Shown: positions 15,886-22,912, counted from the stretch's first letter. The stretch: 22,913 bases of DNA from an uncultured Oscillospiraceae bacterium (GCA_934593275.1 CAKTQE010000034.1:1-22913), one strand, 5' to 3'. The notes: generated by a model from the sequence alone, not told the origin. Made by a program: numbers and translations.

Positions 15886-15907
15886 AACATTAGTGGTGTT
15901 TACCTTG

Positions 15908-15936
15908 TTGACAAATGTCCTTGTGTGAGATACAAT
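15908..15936 (+). promoter_or_regulatory. Main promoter of the liv leader and operon, with overlapping palindrome
   Basis: A perfect -35 TTGACA (15908-15913), a 17-nt spacer and TACAAT (15931-15936), five of six. This is the best promoter in the window. The palindrome GACA-AA-TGTC (15910-15919) covers most of the -35 box and could be a repressor site. Confidence 0.85.
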
Positions 15937-15966
15937 ATGTTCACATTCAACAAGGAGGTAACGGCT

Positions 15967-16107
15967 ATGTTTCAGAAAATGCACAATGAAAAAGTAGAGT
16001 ATCAGCTTGCATGGCCCGTTGCCGCTTGCTTGATAATTCCCGTATTGTTGCTAGCCGGTTTGCGGGTCGTTGAGCTGTGCGCGCTGAGCCTGCGAATTAT
16101 GGGGTAG
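15967..16107 (+). CDS. 46-residue Leu/Ile/Val-rich leader ORF upstream of livK
   Basis: A short ORF with a full AAGGAGGT 7 nt before its ATG and a near-consensus promoter upstream, so it is very likely translated. Residues 22-44 contain 14 Leu, Ile or Val out of 23, as in LIIPVLLLAGLRVVEL. Some codons (CTA, ATA, several TTG) look unusual beside livK, where CTG dominates for Leu. The stop codon at 16105-16107 is 3 nt before a segment that can pair as an antiterminator, and a terminator follows at 16141. This position and composition fit a leader peptide that senses charged branched-chain tRNAs for the transporter operon. The alternative is a small single-span membrane protein, since residues 15-33 are hydrophobic enough for a helix. 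I recognise no family. Confidence 0.7.
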   Translation: MFQKMHNEKVEYQLAWPVAACLIIPVLLLAGLRVVELCALSLRIMG

Positions 16108-16110
16108 TTG

Positions 16111-16149
16111 CGCAGTCGGGGCTTCATGTTGTATGAAGAGGCGGCTGCG
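16111..16149 (+). promoter_or_regulatory. Candidate antiterminator of the liv leader
   Basis: CGCAGTCG (16111-16118) can pair over 8 positions, one of them G-U, with CGGCTGCG (16142-16149). It encloses a second perfect 6-bp hairpin, CTTCAT (16122-16127) with ATGAAG (16133-16138), across a 3x3 internal loop. The downstream arm is the left arm of the terminator at 16141, so the two structures exclude each other. The upstream arm can also pair with CTGCG (16090-16094) or TGCGC (16078-16082) inside the leader ORF, giving a 1:2, 2:3, 3:4 arrangement. Confidence 0.55.
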
Positions 16150-16166
16150 GATGCAGCCGCTTTTTT
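16141..16166 (+). terminator. Intrinsic terminator in the liv leader (attenuator)
   Basis: A perfect 8-bp GC stem, GCGGCTGC (16141-16148) with GCAGCCGC (16153-16160), a GGAT loop and TTTTTT. It ends 38 nt before livK, between the promoter and the transporter genes, so transcription must read through it to express the operon. Confidence 0.85.
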
Positions 16167-16204
16167 ATAGTTTTCCAAGTTTCTATGTAAAGGAGAAAAG
16201 AAAA

Positions 16205-17404
16205 ATGAAAAAGGTACTTGCATTCACCATGGCTCTGGCTATGGTAGCCGCTTCCTTCGCTGGCTGCGGCAACAGTTCCTCTACCAGCACTGCTGCGACC
16301 ACAGCCGCCGCTGGTGAAACCGCCGCTGCTGTTCAGGGTAACGGCACCGTGAAAATTGGCATGTCCGGCCCTCTGACCGGCGGTGCCTCCGCTTATGGCC
16401 TGGCTGTCAAGGCTGGCATGGAAATCGCCGTTGAGGAGATCAACGCCAAGGACGGCCTGCAGTTGGAGTTCAACGCCCAGGACGATGAAGCCGATGGCGA
16501 GAAGGCCGTTTCCGCTTACAACGTTCTGAAGGACTGGGGTATGCAGGTCATGGCCGGTCAGGTCACCACTGGTGCCGCTCTGGCTGTTGCTCCCGAGTCC
16601 GTATCCGACAACATGTTCAACCTGACTCCCTCCGCTTCTGCTGAGTCTCTGGCTACCACCGGTGACAACATCTTCCAGATGTGCTTCACCGACCCCAACC
16701 AGGGTGCCAGTGCCGCTGAACTGGTTTCCACCAAGTATGCAGGCTCCAAGGTTGGTATCATCTACGATTCCTCTGACGACTATTCCAGCGGCCTGTACAA
16801 GGGCTTCTCCGCAAATGCCGCTACCATGGGCGTTGAAATCGTAGCCACCACCTCTTTTACCGCTGACAACAAGGCAGACCTGTCCACCCAGGTGACCAAG
16901 TGCCAGGAGGCCGGTGCCGATCTGGTGTTCCTGCCCATCTACTACACCGAGGCTGCCCAGATCCTGAGCTATGCCAACAGAATCGGCTACACCCCCAAGT
17001 TCTTCGGCTGTGACGGTATGGACGGTATCCTGACTGTTGAGGGCTTTGACACCGCTCTGGCTGAGGGCCTGGCCTTGATGACTCCTTTCGATGCCAATGC
17101 TTCTGACGAGGCGACCCAGTCCTTTGTCACCAAGTTCAAGGCAAAGATGGACGGCCTGGTTCCCAATCAGTTCGCTGCTGACGGCTACGATGTAATTTAC
17201 GCCATCTATGACGCTCTGACCGCCGCCGGTGTCACCGGCTCCGAGTCCGCTTCCGAAATCTGTGATGCGCTGAAGGCTCAGTTCACCACCATGAGCGTAG
17301 ATGGTCTTACCGGCACCGGTATGCACTGGGATGAGAACGGCATGATCTCCAAGGCTCCCGCTGCTGTGGTCATTGAGAACGGCGTGTACGTTCCCATGGC
17401 TTAA
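16205..17404 (+). CDS. livK: Branched-chain amino-acid ABC transporter, substrate-binding lipoprotein
   Basis: A 399-residue periplasmic-binding-type protein of the LivK/LivJ family (Peripla_BP_6), tethered outside the cell to capture Leu, Ile or Val. The N-terminus KKVLAFTMALAMVAASFAGC is a lipoprotein signal with the acylated Cys21, followed by a Ser/Thr/Ala-rich linker up to about residue 45. The binding fold starts with VKIGMSGPLTGGASAYG and contains AVEEINAKDG and GIIYDSSDDYSSGLYKGF, typical of the family. The ATG at 16205 has AAAGGAG about 9 nt upstream; the longer upstream frame would begin inside the leader hairpins. Its codons look strongly biased, as expected of a highly expressed gene. 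Two hairpins separate it from livH. The exact ligand is inferred from the full liv set. Confidence 0.93.
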   Translation: MKKVLAFTMALAMVAASFAGCGNSSSTSTAATTAAAGETAAAVQGNGTVKIGMSGPLTGGASAYGLAVKAGMEIAVEEINAKDGLQLEFNAQDDEADGEKAVSAYNVLKDWGMQVMAGQVTTGAALAVAPESVSDNMFNLTPSASAESLATTGDNIFQMCFTDPNQGASAAELVSTKYAGSKVGIIYDSSDDYSSGLYKGFSANAATMGVEIVATTSFTADNKADLSTQVTKCQEAGADLVFLPIYYTEAAQILSYANRIGYTPKFFGCDGMDGILTVEGFDTALAEGLALMTPFDANASDEATQSFVTKFKAKMDGLVPNQFAADGYDVIYAIYDALTAAGVTGSESASEICDALKAQFTTMSVDGLTGTGMHWDENGMISKAPAAVVIENGVYVPMA

Positions 17405-17425
17405 TTAAAAAACGTTTCTATCACG

Positions 17426-17454
17426 GGGATGGAGGGCGTTCCGCCCTTCATCCC
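17426..17454 (+). other. Stem-loop after livK
   Basis: A 13-bp stem (17426-17438 with 17442-17454, one G-U pair) with a 3-nt loop and no T-run after it. It could protect the livK message from 3' decay or slow polymerase; it does not look like a full terminator. Confidence 0.6.
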
Positions 17455-17466
17455 TGAAAACGGAAT

Positions 17467-17514
17467 CAGCAGTCTATGAGAGCAGCAAGGACTTGCCGCT
17501 GTCATAGGCTGTTG
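17467..17514 (+). other. Second stem-loop between livK and livH
   Basis: A 13-bp stem (17467-17479 with 17502-17514, two G-U pairs) whose interior can pair further (CAGC with GCTG and CAAG with CTTG). No T-run follows. It ends about 10 nt before the livH ribosome binding site (17525-17531), so it could affect processing or livH translation. Confidence 0.55.
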
Positions 17515-17536
17515 AGGTTGAGAAAGAGGGGTTTTT

Positions 17537-18418
17537 ATGAAAATTATTCAGTATCTGATCAACGGTATCAGCATTGGTTCTGTATATGCCATTATCGCTC
17601 TGGGCTATACCATGGTTTACGGCATTGCAAAAATGCTGAATTTTGCCCACGGCGATATTATTATGGTAGGTGCTTATATCTCCTTTTGCGTAACCAATTA
17701 TCTGGGTCTGCCGGTGACGGTTTCCATTTTGGCGGCTATGGCGGTTTGTACCGTTTTAGGTATGCTCATTGAGGCCCTGGCCTATAAACCCTTGCGGGGG
17801 ACGCCCAGCTTGGCGGTTTTGATCACTGCCATCGGCGTCAGCTATTTCCTGCAAAACGCGGCCCAGCTGATTTGGTCTTCCAGCCCCAAAAACTACACCA
17901 GCATCGTGACGTTCCAGCCTATTCGGCTGCTAGATGGACAGCTGGTCATCACCGGTGAGGTCATTGTTACCATTATCGCCTCGGTCATCATTATGCTGGG
18001 CCTGACCTGGTTTACCGGCAGCACCCGCACCGGCAAGGCCATGCGGGCTGTTTCCGAAGACCGGGAGGCGGCGGAGCTGATGGGCATCAATGTGAACAGA
18101 ACCATCTCAACCACCTTTGCCATTGGTTCTGCTTTGGCGGCCATTGCGGGTGTTCTGCTCTGCTCCACCGTTCCCACCCTGCAGCCCACCACCGGCTCCA
18201 TGCCTGGAATTCGCGCCTTTACGGCGGCAGTATTGGGAGGCATTGGCTCCATCCCCGGTGCTATGCTGGGCGGTATTCTGCTGGGAATTATTGAGACCTT
18301 CAGCAAGGCCTATTTAAGCCCTCAGTTTAGTGATGCCATTGTATTTTTGGTCCTGATTCTGATTCTTCTGGTGAAGCCCGCAGGGTTGCTTGGCAAGCAA
18401 GTCCAGGAAAAGGTTTGA
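17537..18418 (+). CDS. livH: Branched-chain amino-acid ABC transporter permease LivH
   Basis: A 293-residue inner-membrane permease of the LivH family, which forms the channel together with LivM. It has about eight hydrophobic helices. Family segments are NGISIGSVYAIIALGYTMVYG at the start, LNFAHGDIIMVGAY, the cytoplasmic MRAVSEDREAAELMGINV loop that contacts the ATPases, and AFTAAVLGGIGSIPGAMLGG. The ATG at 17537 has AGAGGGG 5 nt upstream. The 132-bp gap after livK, with two hairpins, suggests permeases are made in lower amount than the binding protein. LivM follows after 10 bp. Confidence 0.95.
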   Translation: MKIIQYLINGISIGSVYAIIALGYTMVYGIAKMLNFAHGDIIMVGAYISFCVTNYLGLPVTVSILAAMAVCTVLGMLIEALAYKPLRGTPSLAVLITAIGVSYFLQNAAQLIWSSSPKNYTSIVTFQPIRLLDGQLVITGEVIVTIIASVIIMLGLTWFTGSTRTGKAMRAVSEDREAAELMGINVNRTISTTFAIGSALAAIAGVLLCSTVPTLQPTTGSMPGIRAFTAAVLGGIGSIPGAMLGGILLGIIETFSKAYLSPQFSDAIVFLVLILILLVKPAGLLGKQVQEKV

Positions 18419-18428
18419 GGTGAGAGCT

Positions 18429-19499
18429 ATGAAAAAGCAAAATCGCAATAAAATCAAAGACGCTTCTACATATATCCTGGTAACGGTTGCTTTCATTGTC
18501 CTCCAATTGCTGGCCTCTCAGGGCAAGCTGAACAGCACCACCAAGGGATTTCTGGTTCCTGCCTGCGCCTATATCGTACTGGCAGTTTCCCTGAATCTGC
18601 TTGTGGGTATCTGCGGAGAGCTGAGCCTGGGTCATGCGGGATTCATGGGCATTGGCGCGTTTACCGGCATTATTGTTACATCTCTTCTTGTCCAGGCTGT
18701 ACCCAACGGTATTGCCCGACTGACCATTGGTATGCTGGTAGGCGGCATGCTGGCCGGTGCCATTGCTTTTTTGGTGGGTATCCCGGTGCTTCGGCTGCGG
18801 GGTGATTACCTGGCCATTGTGACCCTTGCCTTTGGCGAAATTATGAAAAACATCTTTGGCAATCTATACTTGGGTGTGGATGAAAACGGACTTCACGCCA
18901 CCATCGCTTCCGATGGCCTGACGCTGGCCGAGGGCGGAAAAATGATTATTTCCGGACCCCGGGGCGCAACGGGCATTACCAAGCTCTCTACCTTTGCCAT
19001 GGGTTTTGCCCTGATCCTCTTTACCTTGTTCGTTGTCCAGAATCTGATCAATTCCAAAGAGGGACGGGCCATCAAGGCCGTCCGGGACAACCGGATTGCC
19101 GCGGAGTCCGTGGGCATCAATGTAACGGCGTTCCGCATGAAAGCTTTTGTGGTATCCGCGTTTCTTGCCGGTATGGCCGGTGCCCTGTATGCCATGAACT
19201 ATGGCTCCATTACCGCCTCCAAGTTTAATTTCAACACCTCTATCAATATTCTGGTGTTCGTTGTTCTGGGCGGCATGGGTAATATCCTTGGCTCCATTAT
19301 CTCTGCCACCGTGCTGTACATTCTGCCGGAGGCCATGCGTGGGCTGCAGGATTACCGGATGATTATTTATGCCGTGGTTTTGATTCTGGTCATGCTCTTT
19401 ACCTGGTCTCCCAAGGCAAAGGATATGGTGTCTGTGGTAACGGATAAGGTAAAGTGCATGTTCTGCAAGAATGGAAAGGAGGCAGCTTCCAATGAATGA
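18429..19499 (+). CDS. livM: Branched-chain amino-acid ABC transporter permease LivM
   Basis: A 356-residue permease, partner of LivH. Typical segments are LVGICGELSLGHAGFMGIGA, LRLRGDYLAIVTLAFGEI, the cytoplasmic coupling loop GRAIKAVRDNRIAAESVGIN, and VVLGGMGNILGSI near the C-terminus. The first 13 residues are strongly basic and cytoplasmic. The ATG at 18429 is preceded by a GAGGTGAG site that overlaps the livH stop codon, so translation is probably coupled. Its 3' end overlaps the livG start by 8 bp. Confidence 0.95.
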   Translation: MKKQNRNKIKDASTYILVTVAFIVLQLLASQGKLNSTTKGFLVPACAYIVLAVSLNLLVGICGELSLGHAGFMGIGAFTGIIVTSLLVQAVPNGIARLTIGMLVGGMLAGAIAFLVGIPVLRLRGDYLAIVTLAFGEIMKNIFGNLYLGVDENGLHATIASDGLTLAEGGKMIISGPRGATGITKLSTFAMGFALILFTLFVVQNLINSKEGRAIKAVRDNRIAAESVGINVTAFRMKAFVVSAFLAGMAGALYAMNYGSITASKFNFNTSINILVFVVLGGMGNILGSIISATVLYILPEAMRGLQDYRMIIYAVVLILVMLFTWSPKAKDMVSVVTDKVKCMFCKNGKEAASNE

Positions 19500-20343
19500 T
19501 TATTCCAAAAAGATTCTGAAAGTGCCTACCGTTACTTTCGTCCGGGAACAGGACCAGGGCAAGCAGCCAGTTTTGGATGTACGGAATCTGGGCATTGATT
19601 TTGGCGGCCTTACGGCGGTGGACAGCTTTAATATCACCATCGGCCCTACCGAGATTTCCGGTCTGATCGGCCCAAACGGTGCCGGTAAAACCACGATTTT
19701 TAACCTGCTCACCGGCGTTTACCAGCCCACCCGAGGAAGCGTGCTGGTCAATGGCATTGATATTAAGGGAATGCCTGTTCATAAGGTCAACAAACTGGGT
19801 ATTGCCCGGACTTTCCAGAATATCCGCCTGTTTACGGATATGTCCGTGCTGGACAACGTAAAAGTCGGTATGCACAATGACATCAAGTGCGGTTTCTTTT
19901 CCAGTGTCCTGCATCTGCCCAGCTACTACAGATCCGAGCAAATGGCCAACGACAAGGCCATGGAGCTGTTGGATTTCATGGGCCTTGGGGAATATGCCCA
20001 TACCAAGGCCGGGAGCCTGCCCTACGGTGTGCAGCGTCGCCTGGAGATTGTTCGGGCGTTGGCGACCAATCCCTCTGTGATTTTGCTGGATGAGCCTGCC
20101 GCCGGCATGAACCCCAGTGAAACCACGGAACTGATGCACCAGATCCGCCGCATCCGAGACACTTTCCACGTGGCAATTTTCCTGATCGAGCATGATATGA
20201 ATCTGGTGATGAACGTCTGCGAGGCCATCGCCGTTGTAAACTACGGGCGGATCATCGCCAAGGGAACGCCGGATGAAATTCGCTCGGACCCGGCGGTCAT
20301 TGAAGCCTATCTTGGCAAAGAGGAGGGCGAGGGCCATGCTTAA
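19492..20343 (+). CDS. livG: Branched-chain amino-acid ABC transporter ATP-binding protein LivG
   Basis: A 283-residue ABC ATPase. Walker A GPNGAGKTT is at about 60-68, the signature LPYGVQRRLEI at 176-186 (the LivG-type variant of LSGGQ), Walker B VILLDEPAAG at 196-205 with catalytic E201, and the H-loop at H233. The LivG-specific region IARTFQNIRLF is present. About 25 residues before the ABC core form a short N-terminal extension. The ATG at 19492 has AAGGAGG upstream inside livM, and the two genes overlap by 8 bp. It powers the LivH-LivM channel together with LivF. Confidence 0.95.
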   Translation: MNDYSKKILKVPTVTFVREQDQGKQPVLDVRNLGIDFGGLTAVDSFNITIGPTEISGLIGPNGAGKTTIFNLLTGVYQPTRGSVLVNGIDIKGMPVHKVNKLGIARTFQNIRLFTDMSVLDNVKVGMHNDIKCGFFSSVLHLPSYYRSEQMANDKAMELLDFMGLGEYAHTKAGSLPYGVQRRLEIVRALATNPSVILLDEPAAGMNPSETTELMHQIRRIRDTFHVAIFLIEHDMNLVMNVCEAIAVVNYGRIIAKGTPDEIRSDPAVIEAYLGKEEGEGHA

Positions 20344-21034
20344 AATTGAAAACATCGATGTATATTACGGTGCCATTCACGCCGTCAAGAATGTTTCCTT
20401 TCAGGTAGGGGAGGGAGAAATCGTAGCCCTGATCGGTGCCAACGGTGCCGGAAAAAGCACGATTCTAAAAACCATTTCCGGCTTGATGCATCCCAGAAAT
20501 GGCAGTATTACCTTCTGCGACCAGAATATCACCCATACAGAGGCCTATAAGCTGCTCCGGACCGGCCTTGCCCATGTGCCGGAGGGCCGCCGGATTTTCC
20601 TGGAAATGACGGTGCAGGAGAATCTGGAAATGGGTGCGTATATTAAGAAATCCGTATCCCAGGAGGACCTGGATATGGTCTTCAATTACTTCCCAAGGCT
20701 TCAAGAACGCCGGAAGCAGATTGCCGGAACCCTGTCTGGCGGCGAGCAGCAGATGCTGGCCATGTCCCGTGCGCTGATGTCCCATCCCAAGTTGATGATG
20801 CTGGATGAGCCGTCTATGGGCCTGGCCCCCATCATTGTGGATCAGGTCTTTGGAATCATCAAAGAACTCCATAAATCCGGCACCACCATCCTTTTGGTGG
20901 AGCAGAACGCCAGAAAGGCCCTGCAAATTGCGGACCGGGCTTACGTTTTGGAAACCGGCTCCATCACCCTCAGCGGCACCGGCCCGGAGCTTGCCAAGTC
21001 CGATGCGGTGCGCAAGGCCTATTTGGGCGGATAA
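20336..21034 (+). CDS. livF: Branched-chain amino-acid ABC transporter ATP-binding protein LivF
   Basis: A 232-residue ABC ATPase of the LivF type. Walker A GANGAGKST is at 34-42, the LivF-specific AHVPEGRRIFLEMTVQENL follows at about 79-97, the signature LSGGEQQMLAM at 133-143, Walker B LMMLDEPSMG at 153-162, and the H-loop position reads VEQNA, as is usual in LivF. The ATG at 20336 has GAGGGCGAGG upstream and overlaps livG by 8 bp, so all five liv genes form one unit. A terminator follows. Confidence 0.95.
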   Translation: MLKIENIDVYYGAIHAVKNVSFQVGEGEIVALIGANGAGKSTILKTISGLMHPRNGSITFCDQNITHTEAYKLLRTGLAHVPEGRRIFLEMTVQENLEMGAYIKKSVSQEDLDMVFNYFPRLQERRKQIAGTLSGGEQQMLAMSRALMSHPKLMMLDEPSMGLAPIIVDQVFGIIKELHKSGTTILLVEQNARKALQIADRAYVLETGSITLSGTGPELAKSDAVRKAYLGG

Positions 21035-21043
21035 CGGTCATAG

Positions 21044-21084
21044 AAAAACACTCCCTGCATACTTTAAGGCAGGGGGTGTTTTTT
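21044..21084 (+). terminator. Terminator of the liv operon
   Basis: A stem of up to 15 bp (21044-21058 with 21069-21083, one G-U pair), a 10-nt loop, and a T-run forming the end of the right arm. It starts 10 nt after the livF stop codon. Confidence 0.85.
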
Positions 21085-21086
21085 AC

Positions 21087-21236
21087 GTGTGCCGGAAAAA
21101 CCAGATGCGTGGAGGATGTTTGGTCTGCTTGGGTTTGGGAATGCTGGTGGGGCAGTGGGTGAATTCCGTTTTTCTTTGTGTGTTGGCAGGTCTGACGCTG
21201 CTGGTATTGGGCTGCTGCATTGTAGGGCGGCGATAG
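21087..21236 (+). CDS. Small cysteine-rich membrane protein, about 49 residues
   Basis: A short ORF encoding a hydrophobic protein: a CRKNQ start, then two membrane-like stretches (LVCLGLGMLVGQWV and VFLCVLAGLTLLVLGCC) and a basic GRR end. The pattern of a CRKNQ-type head with two hydrophobic spans recalls small uncharacterised proteins in Clostridia, but I cannot name a family. The GTG at 21087 is preceded by GGGGG (21072-21076), which lies inside the liv terminator stem. The ATG at 21105 is an alternative, giving 43 residues, with no clear ribosome binding site. Expression might depend on readthrough or on a promoter not seen. Confidence 0.5.
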   Translation: MCRKNQMRGGCLVCLGLGMLVGQWVNSVFLCVLAGLTLLVLGCCIVGRR

Positions 21237-21238
21237 AG

Positions 21239-21268
21239 GGCATAAACACCCCTCCAGGCTCATAAAGT
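21239..21268 (+). promoter_or_regulatory. Sigma-E-like sporulation promoter before the SipL-like gene
   Basis: GGCATAAA at 21239-21246 (near the sigma-E -35 form GNCATATT), a 14-nt spacer, and CATAAAGT at 21261-21268, matching CATACANT at all but one fixed position. It lies 39 nt before the start codon. No good sigma-A promoter is seen in this gap. Confidence 0.5.
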
Positions 21269-21307
21269 TACCCAGAATCGAACTGTGATCATAAAGGAGT
21301 GAGTTCC

Positions 21308-22798
21308 ATGGAACTGCAATTAAAAAATAGGGACATTTCCTATCTGGAGCCTGTGATTTTGGAATGCAGGAATTTGGAGCAGACCCAGGAGGTTCGTGTG
21401 CCGGAGGGTCTGCCGGATATTGAGCGGGTTTTAGGCTGCTGGGGGCAGCTGATCCTCCGGGGCAAGGAATGGCGAACGGATTCCGTTACGGTTTCCGGTG
21501 GCCTGATGCTTCGGCTGCTGTATGGGCCGGATGGGGCGGGAACAGTGCAAATACTGGATAGCTGGGTGCCGTTTCAGGCAAAATGGGAATTGCCCCGGGA
21601 TACCCGGGACGGTAGTATTCTGGTGCAGCCGTTACTCCGATTTCTGGATGCCCGTTCCTTATCACCCAGAAAGATACTGGTACGCTGCGGTATCGGCCTG
21701 AATCTCATGGCACTGGTGCCGGAGAATTTGTCCTTCCCGGAGCCGGATGCCGTGCCGGAAGATGTACAGCTTCTGCAAAAGACGGTTCCCCTCCGGCTGT
21801 TTGACCAGGCGGGCGAAAAAAGCTTTGCCATGGAGGAGCCTTTATCTGCCCCCGGCATGGACCTGACAGATCAAAAGGTGTTTTATAGTTCCGCCCAGCC
21901 GGTGCTGACGGAGCAGAAAGTGGTAGGCGACAAAATCGCCTTTCGGGGTGCTGTCAATCTGCACGTATTGTTCTGCGGCCCGGAGGGGGCGTTGGAGGGC
22001 CGGGACTTTACATTCCCGTTTTCCCAGTTGGCGGAGCTGGATCGGGCCTGTGGGTCTGAGGCAGAGGTGGATATTCAGGTCTGCGTGACGAGCTTGGAAC
22101 TTGAGGAAAGCGGAGACGGCAGCAAGGTGGTGAAAGCTTCCTTTACGGCCCAGTATGCCGTCAGCGATGTGACAAAAATCCAGGTCGTAGAGGATGGCTA
22201 CAGCACCCTAAGACCTTTAAAACTGAACCGGCAGCTGCTTCCCGCAACATCCATTCTGGAACAGCGGTGGGAGACGCTGACTGGGGAGGCGGCTCTTCCT
22301 GGGGAGGTTCACAGCGAAGTGGACATGGCTCTGTTCTGGGAATTCCCGCTCTGGGACCCTATTCCCGGAGGATATCGCCTGGAAAGCGCGGGAACTATTG
22401 GGCTGCTCTCCCAGCAGGAGCAGGGAACAGATGGATTCACAGCTGTCTGGCAGGGAAGCACCGAGGTGAGAACCGGGGAAGATATTCGCCTGACCGTTAC
22501 AGGGATGACGCCCGGGACCATTCAATTAAATCCGGGGGCAGGGAAAATCACCATGGATTTGGCGGTTCATCTGACCATGCTGTCCAAAGACGGTTTGAAC
22601 GTGGTATCTTCCATGGAACTGGGGGAGCCGGTGGACAAAGATTTGTCCCGGCCCAGTCTAATCTTGCGCCGTGCCGGAGATGCGGGGCTGTGGGAGCTGG
22701 CCAAGGAAAGCGGTTCTACCATGGCGGCCATTGCCCAGGCAAACGGACTGACCGAGGAGCCGACCAAGGGGCAAATGCTTTTGATTCCCCTTTCCTAA
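21308..22798 (+). CDS. sipL: SPOCS (DUF3794) and LysM domain spore morphogenetic protein, SipL-like
   Basis: A 496-residue protein with DUF3794/SPOCS-type beta-rich regions through most of its length (for example residues 20-110, 175-260 and 310-420) and a C-terminal LysM domain (about 450-496, DAGLWELAKESGSTMAAIA ending in KGQMLLIPLS). This order and length match SipL of Clostridioides difficile (about 519 residues), which binds SpoIVA through its LysM domain and is needed to build the spore coat around the forespore. The ATG at 21308 has AAGGAG 8 nt upstream; a GTG at 21299 overlaps that site. A sigma-E-like promoter lies just before, fitting mother-cell expression. Other DUF3794/LysM proteins exist, so orthology to SipL is likely rather than certain. 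Confidence 0.82.
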   Translation: MELQLKNRDISYLEPVILECRNLEQTQEVRVPEGLPDIERVLGCWGQLILRGKEWRTDSVTVSGGLMLRLLYGPDGAGTVQILDSWVPFQAKWELPRDTRDGSILVQPLLRFLDARSLSPRKILVRCGIGLNLMALVPENLSFPEPDAVPEDVQLLQKTVPLRLFDQAGEKSFAMEEPLSAPGMDLTDQKVFYSSAQPVLTEQKVVGDKIAFRGAVNLHVLFCGPEGALEGRDFTFPFSQLAELDRACGSEAEVDIQVCVTSLELEESGDGSKVVKASFTAQYAVSDVTKIQVVEDGYSTLRPLKLNRQLLPATSILEQRWETLTGEAALPGEVHSEVDMALFWEFPLWDPIPGGYRLESAGTIGLLSQQEQGTDGFTAVWQGSTEVRTGEDIRLTVTGMTPGTIQLNPGAGKITMDLAVHLTMLSKDGLNVVSSMELGEPVDKDLSRPSLILRRAGDAGLWELAKESGSTMAAIAQANGLTEEPTKGQMLLIPLS

Positions 22799-22805
22799 AA
22801 CAACA

Positions 22806-22840
22806 AAGCACCGTCCCGGGGGAGAGCCGGGGCGGTGCTT
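22806..22840 (+). terminator. Hairpin after the SipL-like gene
   Basis: A 14-bp stem (22806-22819 with 22827-22840, one G-U pair) with a 7-nt loop. Only a weak T-rich tail (TTCTGG) follows, so termination may be partial. Confidence 0.65.
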
Positions 22841-22871
22841 CTGGCAAACCTGTCGCATAAAAATTGGGGGA

Positions 22872-22912
22872 AGTCTGCCATCGACTAGAGTAGCGAATCA
22901 GACTGCTTTTTT
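22872..22912 (+). terminator. Terminator-like hairpin at the window edge
   Basis: AGTCTG (22872-22877) pairs with CAGACT (22899-22904) around a small inner hairpin (CTA-GAG-TAG), then GC and TTTTTT. No gene ends just before it, so it may be a second terminator for the spore gene or the end of a short RNA. Confidence 0.4.

Noticed and set aside
15937..16204. T-box riboswitch before livK
   Set aside because: No T-box core sequence (AGGGTGG-type) or Stem I features seen; the region is instead occupied by a translated ORF and two exclusive hairpins.
16124..17326. A 400-residue minus-strand frame opposite livK
   Set aside because: Gly/Val/Ser-rich, no family motif, no ribosome binding site; livK on + has clear motifs, signal peptide and operon context.
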